A stretch of DNA of 64,000 bases from RAM1 sp050247515 (GCA_050247515.1 JBFWUB010000023.1:6135-70134), one strand, 5' to 3'; positions 36,023-45,235 are shown, numbered from the stretch's first letter. Notes: generated from the sequence alone by a model not told the origin. A program made the numbers and translations.

Positions 36023-36243
36023 GCCGCCAGCGGCTGCAGGTCGGTCGGCTCAACCGCCGGTGCGGCCAGGTCGCGCCCGACCATGGCGCGGGCAAACAGG
36101 TAGTCGTTGCGCACGCGCTCGCTCAGCCCATCCATGTCGACACGGCCCTGGCAATCACACGGAAACGCAAAGTCGGCGCCGCTGGGTGACAGGCAGCGAA
36201 AGTGCAGCTGGAACTCGAATGGGGTCATTGCAGTGTGGAGCAT
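36019..36243 (-). CDS. Small uncharacterised protein, 74 aa
   Basis: The start is fixed by a full AGGAGG six bases before the ATG (MLHTAMTPFEFQLHFRCL). A C-x-C pair sits mid-protein (FPCDCQG). No signal peptide or membrane segment is seen and no family was recognised. Its stop overlaps the putA stop on the other strand by 4 bp. The strong ribosome site argues that it is expressed. Confidence 0.7.
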   Translation of the reverse strand: MLHTAMTPFEFQLHFRCLSPSGADFAFPCDCQGRVDMDGLSERVRNDYLFARAMVGRDLAAPAVEPTDLQPLAA

Positions 36244-36369
36244 ATGGCACCTCCTGTGAAGCCCATGTGTTTGCGGCTCCATGAGGTCAGTCTGCTTGCC
36301 GCCGCGCGCCAATCCAACATACCACCGTACAGGCCCATACCTTTGTGCAGGGTTGCTTCGGGGCGCCCT

Positions 36370-37374
36370 TCAGGCAGGCACGGCCAGCGAAAAAACCGCT
36401 CGGCGCTCACCCACCACGGCGCCACGCACGCTGCGCAGCTCGCGTGCGCGCCAGGGGGCCAATGCCACGCGCTGGGCGTCATCCAGCCAGCCCAGCTGGT
36501 CCAGCACCTCGACGGTGGCGGCGTACAGCGCGGGCATGTTGCCGTCGCTGACCTTGATGGCCAGGGCCTGCTGGCGGCTTTTGCTGCCCACCACCTGCAC
36601 ACCGTCGGCGCCGACCTTGGTCACCCAGTCGCCTCGGCCCGCGCGCATGAAGGCTTCGTCGTTGCGGCGGGTGCCGCTGACCAGTTCGGGATGCGCTGTC
36701 ATGGCGTCAGCCAGCGGGGCAAAGCAGTCACCAAACCCGGCGTCCCGCTCGCCGCTGGCCAGCCGGGCATAGCAGCGCGCCAGTGCCGACAGCGGCAGGG
36801 CGTAGTTGGGGGCCGAGCAGCCGTCAATGCCCATGCGCAAATCTTCCTCATCCAGCCCCGCCACCCGCGCCACGTCACGGCGGATGGCCTGCTGCAGCGG
36901 GTGGCCCACGTCCAGGTAGCTGTCCAGCGGCAACCCGTGCTGCACGCAGTACGCCATAAAGCCGGCGTGCTTGCCGCTGCAATTGTGGTGCCGCTCGTCC
37001 ACCCCGGCCGGCGCGGGGCCCACGCCCAGCTCCACGAACATCGGCACATGGCAGCCGCACTGCAGCTGGCGGTAGCCCACACCCGCCTTGTCCAGCATGT
37101 CCTGCACCTGTTCCACATGCATGGGCTCACCGCTGTGGCTGGCGCACAGCAGCGCCAGCTGCTGCGTGATGAAGCCGAATTGCTTCGGCCCACCGGCGCG
37201 CACGAACGGCAGCGCCTGCAGGGCCTTGAGGGTGGAGCGGGTGAACACGCGCGCGTGCGGGTCGCCCACGCCGGCGTGCAGGCAACCGCGTGCGTCCACC
37301 ACGGCCACGGCGCCAAAGTGCAGGGATTCGGGCGTGCCGCCGCGGGTGAGTTCGATCAGGGGTACGAATGACAT
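36370..37374 (-). CDS. Asparaginase (Rhizobium-type L-asparaginase II family)
   Basis: A 334-residue protein of the asparaginase family first known from Rhizobium etli, unrelated to the E. coli AnsA/AnsB fold. It has the opening PLIELTRGGTPESLHFGAVAVVD, the motif RHHNCSGKHAGFMAYC, and GIDGCSAPNYALPL. It hydrolyses asparagine to aspartate and ammonia. ATG 37374 is used; ATGs at 37383, 37395 and 37407 are in frame. It is divergent from the carboxylase gene with 59 bp between them. Confidence 0.88.
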   Translation of the reverse strand: MSFVPLIELTRGGTPESLHFGAVAVVDARGCLHAGVGDPHARVFTRSTLKALQALPFVRAGGPKQFGFITQQLALLCASHSGEPMHVEQVQDMLDKAGVGYRQLQCGCHVPMFVELGVGPAPAGVDERHHNCSGKHAGFMAYCVQHGLPLDSYLDVGHPLQQAIRRDVARVAGLDEEDLRMGIDGCSAPNYALPLSALARCYARLASGERDAGFGDCFAPLADAMTAHPELVSGTRRNDEAFMRAGRGDWVTKVGADGVQVVGSKSRQQALAIKVSDGNMPALYAATVEVLDQLGWLDDAQRVALAPWRARELRSVRGAVVGERRAVFSLAVPA

Positions 37375-37433
37375 GGGCGCCATTGTCGCGCCCATGACGG
37401 TGCGCATGACAGCGCACGCGCCACAATCGCCGC

Positions 37434-39254
37434 ATGCCTGAACTGCGCTCCCCCCTGACGGCCCAGATTGTGGAATGGCGCGTGCACCCCGGTGACACGG
37501 TGCATGCCGGCGACCTGCTGCTGGTGCTGGAAGCCATGAAGATGGAGCACGAGGTGCGCGCCACCGCCGGCGGCGTGGTGCGCGAACTGTATTACGCGGC
37601 GGGCGAACCCGTGAACGAGGGCGATGTGCTGGCCACCACCGACACCGTCACGCAGGCACAAGCCGCGCCCCCGCCTGCCGCGGCCGCGCCGCAAGGCCCA
37701 GGCGGCACACGCCCCGACCTGCAGCGCGTGATGGACCGCCATGCCTTCACGCAGGACGCCGCCCGCCCCGATGCCGTGGCCAGACGCCACGCGCTGGGCC
37801 TGCGCACCGCACGCGAAAACATTGCGGACCTGTGCGACCCAGGTTCGTTCAACGAATACGGCGCGCTGGCCGTGGCCGCGCAGGCCACGCGCCGCAGCGC
37901 CGACGACCTGATGCGCAACACGCCGGCCGACGGCATGGTCACGGGCATAGCCAGCATCAACGGCGCGTTGTTTGGCCCTGAGCGCAGTCGCGCCGTGGTC
38001 ATGGCCTATGACGCCACCGTGCTGGCCGGCACCCAGGGCATGCGCAACCACCAGAAGACCGACCGCCTGCTGGGCATCGCGCTGGCGCACAGGCTGCCCG
38101 TGGTGCTGTTGGCAGAAGGCGGCGGCGGGCGGCCCGGTGACACCGACATGCCCATCGTGGCTGGCCTGCATGTGAGCACCTTTGCCAGCTTTGCGCGCCT
38201 GAACGGCCAGGTGCCCGTGGTGGGCATGGCCGCGGGCCGCTGCTTTGCGGGCAACGCCGCGCTGCTGGGCTGCTGCGACGTGATCATTGCCACACGCGCC
38301 AGCAACATCGGCATGGGCGGCCCCGCCATGGTCGAAGGCGGCGGGCTGGGCGTCTTCAAGCCCGAGCAGATCGGCCCGGCGTCGGTGCAGCACGGCAATG
38401 GCGTGATCGACGTGCTGCTGGACGACGAGGCGCAGGCCGTGGCCGCCGCCCGGCACTACCTGGGGTTCTTCCAGGGCCGGGTTACCGACTTCACGGCGCC
38501 CGACCCACAAGGCCTGCGCGACGTGGTGCCCGAAAACCGTCTGCGCGTGTACGACACGCGCGCCGCCATGGCCGGCATCGTGGACGCGGGCTCCCTGCTG
38601 GAGCTGCGCACCGGCTTCGGCAAGGGCATCCACACCGCGCTGGCCCGCATTGAGGGCCGCCCGGTCGGCCTGCTGGCCAACAACCCGACCCACCTGGGCG
38701 GTGCCATTGACGCCGATGCCGCCGACAAGGCCGCGCGCTTCATGCAGCTGTGCAACGCGCACGGCATTGCGCTGGTGAGCCTGGTGGACACGCCGGGCTT
38801 CATGGTCGGGCCCGACATCGAAGAACAGGCCCAGGTGCGGCATGTGAGCCGCATGTTCATTGCCGCCGCCCACCTGCGCGTGCCGTTTTTCAGCGTGGTG
38901 CTGCGCAAGGGCTACGGCCTGGGTGCCATGGCCATGTGCGCGGGGGGCTTTCATTCACCGACATTCACCGTGGCCTGGCCCACCGGTGAATTCGGCGCGA
39001 TGGGGCTGGAGGGTGCGGTGCGCCTGGGCTACCGCAAGGAGCTGGAGGCAACCCCCGAAGGCCCGCAGCGCGAGGCGCTGTACCAGCAGCTGGTGGCAAA
39101 ACAATACGAAGCCGGCCAGGCCCTGAACATGGCCGCCACGCTGGAGATCGACGCGGTGATTGACCCGGCCGACACGCGCGGCTGGCTGGCGCGTGGCCTG
39201 GCCGCTGGGCGCAATGCTTCGCCCGCAGCTGGCCTGGCCATCGACACCTGGTGA
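37434..39254 (+). CDS. Fused biotinyl-carrier / carboxyltransferase protein
   Basis: A 606-residue fusion. Residues 1-70 form a biotinyl domain with the biotinylation site EAMKMEH. An Ala/Pro linker follows, then an ~500-residue carboxyltransferase of the propionyl/methylcrotonyl-CoA carboxylase beta type: N-terminal crotonase half (MVTGIASINGALFGPERSRAVVMAYDATVLAGTQG) and C-terminal half (VDTPGFMVGPDIEEQAQVRH; RKGYGLGAMAMCAGG). It would carboxylate an acyl-CoA using carboxybiotin, but needs a separate biotin carboxylase, which is not in the window. Placing the carrier at the N terminus of the beta subunit is unusual. The acyl-CoA is not predictable. Confidence 0.88.
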   Translation: MPELRSPLTAQIVEWRVHPGDTVHAGDLLLVLEAMKMEHEVRATAGGVVRELYYAAGEPVNEGDVLATTDTVTQAQAAPPPAAAAPQGPGGTRPDLQRVMDRHAFTQDAARPDAVARRHALGLRTARENIADLCDPGSFNEYGALAVAAQATRRSADDLMRNTPADGMVTGIASINGALFGPERSRAVVMAYDATVLAGTQGMRNHQKTDRLLGIALAHRLPVVLLAEGGGGRPGDTDMPIVAGLHVSTFASFARLNGQVPVVGMAAGRCFAGNAALLGCCDVIIATRASNIGMGGPAMVEGGGLGVFKPEQIGPASVQHGNGVIDVLLDDEAQAVAAARHYLGFFQGRVTDFTAPDPQGLRDVVPENRLRVYDTRAAMAGIVDAGSLLELRTGFGKGIHTALARIEGRPVGLLANNPTHLGGAIDADAADKAARFMQLCNAHGIALVSLVDTPGFMVGPDIEEQAQVRHVSRMFIAAAHLRVPFFSVVLRKGYGLGAMAMCAGGFHSPTFTVAWPTGEFGAMGLEGAVRLGYRKELEATPEGPQREALYQQLVAKQYEAGQALNMAATLEIDAVIDPADTRGWLARGLAAGRNASPAAGLAIDTW

Positions 39255-39333
39255 CACCGGCACATCGGCAGGGTTGAAGCCCGCATGCTAAGCTGGCCGG
39301 CCGCTTTCGAGACAACCTCCCGAGGAGACAGCC

Positions 39334-40503
39334 ATGCCCGGACTTTTGCCCCACGTCGACCCCGACGGCCTGCTTGAATTTTCGGTGGTCTACACCGACC
39401 GCGCCCTGAACCACATGTCGCGCAGCTTCCAGGGCGTGATGAAGGACATCTCGGCCATCCTCAAGGAGGTGTACCACGCGAAATCCGCCGTGCTGGTACC
39501 CGGCAGCGGCACCTTTGGCATGGAATCGGTGGCGCGCCAGTTTGCCGGCGGCAAGCATGTGATGGTGATCCGCAACGGCTGGTTCAGCTACCGCTGGACG
39601 CAGATCTTTGACATGGGCGCCATCCCCGCATCGCACACCGTGCTCAAGGCACGCCAGACCGGCACCGGCGCGCAGGCGCCCTGGGCGCCGGCGCCCATCG
39701 CCGAAGTACAGGCCGCCATCCGCGCCGAGAAGCCCGCCGTGGTCTTTGCCCCGCACGTGGAAACCGCCGCCGGCATGATCCTGCCCGACGACTACCTGCG
39801 CGCCGTGGCCGACGCCGTGCACGAGGTAGGCGGCCTGTTTGTGCTGGACTGCATTGCGTCCGGCGCGATGTGGGTCAACATGCAGGCCACCGGCGTGGAC
39901 GTGCTGGTGTCGGCCCCGCAGAAAGGCTGGAGCAGCTCGCCGTGCTGCGCCATGGTGATGCTCAGCGAGCGTGCCCGCGCCGCCATTGACGGCACCACCA
40001 GCACCAGCTTTGCCTGCGACCTGAAGAAGTGGCTGCAGATCATGGAAACGTATGAAGGCGGCGGCCACGCGTACCACGCCACCATGCCCACCGATGCGCT
40101 CACGCGGCTGCGCGAGGTGATGGTGGAAACGCGCGCCTACGGCTTTGACAAGGTGCGCAACGAGCAGATCGACCTGGGCCGCAAGGTGCGCGCCCTGTTT
40201 GAAGGCCGCGGCATCCCCAGTGTGGCGGCCGAGGGCTTCAAGGCGCCTGGCGTGGTGGTGAGCTACACGACCGATCCCGAGATCCAGTCAAGCAAGAAAT
40301 TCCTGGCCGAAGGCCTGCAGACGGCCGCAGGTGTGCCGCTACAGTGCGACGAGGGCGCGGACTTCAAGACCTTCCGCATTGGCCTGTTCGGGCTGGAGAA
40401 GTGGCACAACGTGGACCGCACCGTGGCCCAGCTGGCGGCGGCGCTGGACCGCATTGGCCTGGGCGCGCCCGCGCCGCAGCCAGCCGCGGCCGTAACGGCC
40501 TGA
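39334..40503 (+). CDS. Class V aminotransferase (alanine-glyoxylate / serine-pyruvate type)
   Basis: A 389-residue PLP aminotransferase. GSGTFGMESVARQF forms the cofactor pocket, VLDCIASGAMW holds the pyridine-contacting Asp, and APQKGWSSSPCC carries the Schiff-base lysine. GAGGAG lies 8 bases before the ATG. It probably interconverts a small amino acid (alanine or serine) with glyoxylate or pyruvate. It follows the carboxylase fusion by 79 bp and may share its transcript. Confidence 0.9.
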   Translation: MPGLLPHVDPDGLLEFSVVYTDRALNHMSRSFQGVMKDISAILKEVYHAKSAVLVPGSGTFGMESVARQFAGGKHVMVIRNGWFSYRWTQIFDMGAIPASHTVLKARQTGTGAQAPWAPAPIAEVQAAIRAEKPAVVFAPHVETAAGMILPDDYLRAVADAVHEVGGLFVLDCIASGAMWVNMQATGVDVLVSAPQKGWSSSPCCAMVMLSERARAAIDGTTSTSFACDLKKWLQIMETYEGGGHAYHATMPTDALTRLREVMVETRAYGFDKVRNEQIDLGRKVRALFEGRGIPSVAAEGFKAPGVVVSYTTDPEIQSSKKFLAEGLQTAAGVPLQCDEGADFKTFRIGLFGLEKWHNVDRTVAQLAAALDRIGLGAPAPQPAAAVTA

Positions 40504-40516
40504 CAGGCTCAGGCTC

Positions 40517-42523
40517 TCAGGCGCTGAGCACGGCCATGACGGCCTTGCCGGTCGCGGCCTTCGGGTTGTGATGCTCCACCGCATGCATCAGCAGCCCCTC
40601 CAGGTACTTGTTGCCCGCGTCGCGCGGACTGAACCGGAAGCCCGAGTTCTTCAGGTACTTGGCGCCGTACTCCTTGAGGCGCCTGAAGTATTGCCCGGCA
40701 ATGTCGAACTGCTCCTTTGATTTGGAGCCGTGCGCGGCGGCCTTGATCATCTCGCCGGTATCGTCAAACATCCGCGCCAGCGTCATCAGGCTGCCGCAGA
40801 TGCCGGAATTGAGCGTGAGCATCGCGATCAGCGGGCTGGCGTCGCAGCCCTTGCGGTAGAACTCGGTGAACGCCGCCGTATCCGTGATGAAGCTGCCCTG
40901 GGACATATTGGGCTCGAAGATGCCCGTGGGTTTGTCCACCGTGACCTGCACACTCTGCTTGCCCATGGTGAGAGACACCGACCTGGACACCTGGCCTGTC
41001 TGCGCGTTGCGCAGATTGACGGTTTCCGTGCGGCGGCCTTTTTCGATCAGCGTGTCGGTGCTGATGGTCTTGGCCCGGGCCTTTTCGGCTTCCCATTTCT
41101 GCCGGGCCAGCGCCAGAAAATCCTTGACCCGCAAAATCTCTGCCACGCGGTAGATCAGCTTGATCAGCCATTCCACGCCTGTCAGCACGGCCGCCACCAG
41201 GCTGCCCAGCCCGGGCAGCGTGGCGGCGATGGCAGTTTTGGCCACGCCCTTGAGAATGTCTGCCAGACCCAGCAGGATGCCGTGCGTCATGCAGGTTTCA
41301 ATGCTGTTGGCAAGCTCTTCAGGGTGGCCTGGGACGATCCTGATCTTCTTGCGATCCAGGTAGGCGCCCAGCCGCGTCTTGGCCGCTTCAAACGTCCTCG
41401 CAATGCCGGTGCCGATCTCCATCGCGGCGCCCACAAAGGGGGCGGCCTGCTTCATCAGCTCTTCCAGCAGGAATTTCAACGCCCCTTTGACAATGGTCCC
41501 AAGCGTCGCCCAGTTGGTGGAGACGACGATTTTGGACATGACCCAATCCTTGAACTGGACCAGCAGGCCCTTGATCTTTTCCCACAAGGCCTGGCCGGCA
41601 CGGTACAGGTTGACGGCGCCATCGGCCACCATCGTGCCCGCCAGCACCACGGGCGACACAATCGCCGCGCCGACGCCCGCGGCCACGCCATAGAAGCGGT
41701 TGTGCTGGTAAACGTCGGGGATGCGGTCCGCGGCCAGCTGCAGCGCCGCCAGCGTACAGGGAAAGGTTTCGGGCTTGGGCGGTGGTGGCGGCGGCAACAA
41801 GGTGGAAACGCTGGTCGAGTCGTTGAAGTGCGTGTTCTTGCCCGTCACCGCCAGGTTGCCGCCATGGCCGTACTTCTCGACGAGTTTTTTGCCGCCCACA
41901 CTGGTGGCCAGTTGCCCGACCGAGGTGAGCTGCTGGGCCGTCACGTTCACTTCCGGCAAGCTCGCCGTCATGACCTTGGGAACATGAATCGTCGACGCTG
42001 GCACCGTGAAAGCAGCCTTGGACGATTTGATCTCCCCCAGTTTGCTGGTGTCGGTTGCAAAGCCCGAGCCAATGGCGCCGCCCACCGCACTGACGCCTTC
42101 CACGCTGAGCTGCAGGATGTTCAGGTCAATGTCGATATTGCCCAGCAGGTACAGCACGCCAAATCGCGAATGCGGTATTTCGTACTCGTTGATCCGCTTC
42201 TGGGCGCGCATGTCGTAGTCGGCGTCGCTGCCGGGCGCGATCGGGGCCAGCTCGCGCGGCGCGGTGAACTTCCACAGCCACTCCAGCAGGCCGCCGCTGA
42301 CCTTGTCGCGCTCGCAGTTCGCCCAGTAGCCCGTGTGGGCCTTCAGGTACCTGGTCAGGACGGCATGCAGCTTGTCTGCGTTGGCTTCCGAGCGCAGCTT
42401 GTAGTACTCCTCATAGGCCGCGTCGACTTCCAGCGTGGTGCCGCTGCGCGAACTGAAAGTCAAGCTGGTGCGCGCCCGGAACTCGTCCGGACTCACCATC
42501 GTCAACGGACCCTTTTTGCCCAT
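40517..42523 (-). CDS. Unrecognised 668-residue protein with hydrophobic central segments
   Basis: No family was recognised. The start giving MGKKGPLTMVSPDEF is chosen because GGAG lies six bases upstream; an ATG 12 bp earlier (MELG) is possible. No signal peptide is seen. The N-terminal ~240 residues are mixed alpha/beta. A Pro run (LLPPPPPPKP, about 247-255) leads to a hydrophobic stretch (about 278-300, VAAGVGAAIVSPVVLAG), an amphipathic region, a second hydrophobic stretch (about 430-455, LPGLGSLVAAVLTGVEWLIKLIYR), a charged helical part and a Lys/Gly-rich C terminus. This layout resembles membrane-active effectors or toxins, but no delivery, immunity or VgrG/PAAR gene is nearby. Function unknown. 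Confidence 0.65.
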   Translation of the reverse strand: MGKKGPLTMVSPDEFRARTSLTFSSRSGTTLEVDAAYEEYYKLRSEANADKLHAVLTRYLKAHTGYWANCERDKVSGGLLEWLWKFTAPRELAPIAPGSDADYDMRAQKRINEYEIPHSRFGVLYLLGNIDIDLNILQLSVEGVSAVGGAIGSGFATDTSKLGEIKSSKAAFTVPASTIHVPKVMTASLPEVNVTAQQLTSVGQLATSVGGKKLVEKYGHGGNLAVTGKNTHFNDSTSVSTLLPPPPPPKPETFPCTLAALQLAADRIPDVYQHNRFYGVAAGVGAAIVSPVVLAGTMVADGAVNLYRAGQALWEKIKGLLVQFKDWVMSKIVVSTNWATLGTIVKGALKFLLEELMKQAAPFVGAAMEIGTGIARTFEAAKTRLGAYLDRKKIRIVPGHPEELANSIETCMTHGILLGLADILKGVAKTAIAATLPGLGSLVAAVLTGVEWLIKLIYRVAEILRVKDFLALARQKWEAEKARAKTISTDTLIEKGRRTETVNLRNAQTGQVSRSVSLTMGKQSVQVTVDKPTGIFEPNMSQGSFITDTAAFTEFYRKGCDASPLIAMLTLNSGICGSLMTLARMFDDTGEMIKAAAHGSKSKEQFDIAGQYFRRLKEYGAKYLKNSGFRFSPRDAGNKYLEGLLMHAVEHHNPKAATGKAVMAVLSA

Positions 42524-42599
42524 TCCCAACTCCATCTGGTTTGCCTGGCATTCTTTGCGCGCCAGCCAGTGCTGTCAATGCGGCAAACCGCCAGGCAGG

Positions 42600-43565
42600 T
42601 CAGCGCAGCAGCGCCACGGCGCCCGAGAAAGTCAAGAAAGCTGCCGCCGTTGTGAACAAAATGATGCGTGCAATGCGTCCGTTGTCCGCACCGAAGCGCT
42701 CGGCCAACAAAGACACATTGCTCGCGCTGGGCAGCGCGGCCACCAGCACCATGACGGTCAGCGCAAAGCGGTCCAGCGGCAAGCCCAGCGCAATGGCCGC
42801 CGTGCCCGCGCCCCAGACCAGCAGCGGGTGCAGCACCAGCTTGGCCAGCACCACAGGCAGGTAGTCACGCACCGGCATCGGTCCATGGGCCTCGCGCGCC
42901 GCCACGATCTGCGAACGCGCCAGCACCGCGCCAATGGTGAACAGCGCCACCGGCGACGCCGCATCCGCCAGCAGGCCGAGGGTCTGCATCACCGGCTTGA
43001 TCGGCTCGATCTGCAGCCAGGATGCCGCCGCGCCGGCCAGGATGGCCCAGGGCATGGGGTTGGCGGCCACGCCCTTGAGGGCACTTTTCGCGGCCTTGGC
43101 CGCGCCGTGCTCATCGGCGCCGTCCAGGCGCGACAGCGCAATGCACAGCGACGTGGTGATCACCAGGTCCAGCAGGATGGTGAGGATGGCGGGGCCGGCG
43201 GCAGCCGCGCCCAGCAAAGCCACCAGCAGCGGCACGCCCATGAAGCCGGTGTTGGGAAAGGCCGCCACCAGCGCGCCGAACGACGCATCGTTCCAGCGCA
43301 CGCGCTCGTTCAGGCTGAACCGCACCGTGGCAGCCACCATGATCAGCGCGCAGGGCAGATAGACAGCCACCGCGGCAATGTCCAGCAGCTGCGCCACCGG
43401 CGTGCTGGCGCCAAAGCGGTACAGCATGCAGGGCAGCGCGAAATACAGCACAAAGGCGTTCAACCCCGGAATCGCCTCCAGCGGCAACATGCCGCGGCGC
43501 GCGGCGACATAGCCGCACAGCACGAGCGCAAAGAACGGAAAGGTAACGAGCAGGATGGCAAGCAC
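42600..43565 (-). CDS. AEC-family transporter (auxin-efflux-carrier type)
   Basis: A 321-residue polytopic inner-membrane protein of the AEC superfamily, with the usual two five-helix repeats. The conserved asparagine/proline turn is present in FPNTGFMGVPLLVALLG, and the C-terminal ALPSASNVSLLAERFGAD segment is typical. Bacterial members export or import malate, malonate or related carboxylates. The start is a GTG. The substrate is unknown. Confidence 0.9.
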   Translation of the reverse strand: MLAILLVTFPFFALVLCGYVAARRGMLPLEAIPGLNAFVLYFALPCMLYRFGASTPVAQLLDIAAVAVYLPCALIMVAATVRFSLNERVRWNDASFGALVAAFPNTGFMGVPLLVALLGAAAAGPAILTILLDLVITTSLCIALSRLDGADEHGAAKAAKSALKGVAANPMPWAILAGAAASWLQIEPIKPVMQTLGLLADAASPVALFTIGAVLARSQIVAAREAHGPMPVRDYLPVVLAKLVLHPLLVWGAGTAAIALGLPLDRFALTVMVLVAALPSASNVSLLAERFGADNGRIARIILFTTAAAFLTFSGAVALLR

Positions 43566-43613
43566 GGGCGGTATTGTCCCAGCAAGCGCGGGGGCGGGGT
43601 TTCAGCAGGCTGA

Positions 43614-45077
43614 CTAGAACAGCATCAGGAACGCAGCCAGCGGCACCACGGCCAATGGAACAGGTGCTTGACCCTTGAGCTTTTCGAGCTCATCCGGCGG
43701 TAGAGGCTCCTTGCCCACCACGATGCAGGCTTCACAGCCCAGTTGTTGTGCCAGCCGCGCGGCCTTGAGGACAGCCTTGTGCTGGATCTCGTTGCGGTAC
43801 TTCACCTCGACGCCAATACGGGCGGAGCCCAGATCCACGATGAAATCGAGCTCGTCGTCGTTGCGCCGCCAGTAGCCCAGCTCTACCAGCCCCGGCCAGC
43901 GCCGCAGGTGGTTGGCCACCACGTTCTCGGCATAGGCACCCATGAGCGTCGCGTCAGCCACCATTTGCTCCTGACCTATCTTCATGACAGCGTTGCGTAC
44001 AGCCAGGTCCACCAGGTAGGTCTTGAAGTTGCCGGCCTTGGGCGTGGCTTTGGTGCTGGTGTGTTTGTGCAGACGCCAGACCAGGTCCGTTGCTTCTAGC
44101 AAGGGGAAGTAGGTCTCGATGGTGCTGCGCGCAAGCTCAATGTCTTTGCTGAGCTGCGACAGGTTGGTTTCGCGGCCAGGGTCCTTCAGCAGCCCCAGGT
44201 AAAAGCGCCGCAGCATCTCGGGTTTGCGAAATTCGGCGGCGACCAGCAAGTCCTCGAAGATGACGCGCTCGACCTGGTTTTGGTAGAGGTAGTCTTGTTT
44301 GGCGAGCAGGGTGGGGAGGTTCCAGACTTCGGGAAAGCCGCCTTCGAAGAGGAATTTCTCGCAAAGCAGTCGCGCTTTCGGGAGACCCGGCAGATCTACG
44401 ACTAGCTCCGCAAGTTCATATGCCAACTCTGCTGGAGACCAGCCTGCGTATGTTCGGCCAAGCTCTCGCAGTAGGGCTGTGTCTTGGTACAGATCATGCA
44501 CGCTTATCCACTCCCTATAGCTGAACGGCAGCACATGAAAGTCCTTGATGCGCCCCAAGAGACTCTCGCGTGACTTGCGAAAAATCGGCGTGCTCGCCGA
44601 GCCCGACACCACAAAACGCACCGGCGTCTTGAGGTCATAGAACTTCTTGAGGTACAGCTCCCATCGAGGAAACCGCTGTACCTCATCCAGGAAAAGATAC
44701 GTCGGTCCGTCCTTGGCCGCCTGCGCCGCAACCGACACAAGTTCGTCAAAGAACTTGTCCCGGTTGGCGCCAGGCAAGTCCAGCCCCGGGTCTTCCAGCG
44801 AAAAGTAGGCAACGCGCCGGGCCTGCGCGGGCGGGTCAGGCGAATCCTGAATCAGCTGCTGGATGCATTGATGCAGCAGCGTGCTTTTACCGACACGCCG
44901 CGGTCCGGTGACCGACACCATTTGCGGCAATTGCTGCACATCGGCGTACAACTCATCGAAGACGTCCCGCCGGAAAGCAGGGACACCCTCAAATGCGCCC
45001 GCCTCACCTGACCACCAAGGGTTGTAGGGACGCAAAAGCTCAAATCGCGCAAAAGGGCTGTTTAAATCATCAGTCAT
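43614..45077 (-). CDS. AAA ATPase with C-terminal DUF4143 (PD-(D/E)xK-like) domain
   Basis: A 487-residue protein of the archaeal/bacterial ATPase-DUF4143 class. The AAA core has Walker A GPRRVGKST, Walker B YLFLDEVQRF and sensor RFVVSGSAS. The C-terminal domain carries DELDFIVD...IGVEVKY, the acidic D...ExK pattern of the endonuclease-like fold. Such proteins are frequent in mobile or horizontally acquired DNA; their role is unproven. The gene is visibly lower in GC than its neighbours and is preceded by a very AT-rich promoter inside a perfect inverted repeat, both signs of acquisition. No partner gene is adjacent. Confidence 0.88.
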   Translation of the reverse strand: MTDDLNSPFARFELLRPYNPWWSGEAGAFEGVPAFRRDVFDELYADVQQLPQMVSVTGPRRVGKSTLLHQCIQQLIQDSPDPPAQARRVAYFSLEDPGLDLPGANRDKFFDELVSVAAQAAKDGPTYLFLDEVQRFPRWELYLKKFYDLKTPVRFVVSGSASTPIFRKSRESLLGRIKDFHVLPFSYREWISVHDLYQDTALLRELGRTYAGWSPAELAYELAELVVDLPGLPKARLLCEKFLFEGGFPEVWNLPTLLAKQDYLYQNQVERVIFEDLLVAAEFRKPEMLRRFYLGLLKDPGRETNLSQLSKDIELARSTIETYFPLLEATDLVWRLHKHTSTKATPKAGNFKTYLVDLAVRNAVMKIGQEQMVADATLMGAYAENVVANHLRRWPGLVELGYWRRNDDELDFIVDLGSARIGVEVKYRNEIQHKAVLKAARLAQQLGCEACIVVGKEPLPPDELEKLKGQAPVPLAVVPLAAFLMLF

Positions 45078-45082
45078 TTAGG

Positions 45083-45126
45083 AAATTATGCATATTTGAT
45101 GTTATGAAGTCAAATATGCATAATTT
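45083..45126 (-). promoter_or_regulatory. Promoter embedded in a perfect 17-bp inverted repeat (operator) of the DUF4143 ATPase gene
   Basis: Arms at 45083-45099 and 45110-45126 are exact inverse complements with a 10-bp spacer; each arm contains the palindrome ATGCAT. Read on the minus strand, TTGACT (45108-45113) and CATAAT (45085-45090) are separated by 17 bp, a near-consensus sigma-70 promoter lying wholly within the repeat. The ATG starts 8 bases after the -10, with no Shine-Dalgarno, so the mRNA is probably leaderless. A dimeric or tetrameric repressor bound here would block the promoter. Confidence 0.75.
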
Positions 45127-45235
45127 TAAGAAAAACAAGCACTGGCGCGGCTTGCAGCCGCATCACCAGTCGCCGGCCAGCCGCCCGGTATGATTCGCCG
45201 CTCCTTCCCGCAGTACCTCGCCCCCCAATTTCCGC

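Noticed and set aside
40730..42655. 641-codon plus-strand frame opposite the 668-aa protein
   Set aside because: His/Gly/Arg-rich shadow without start context; the minus strand has the GGAG ribosome site.
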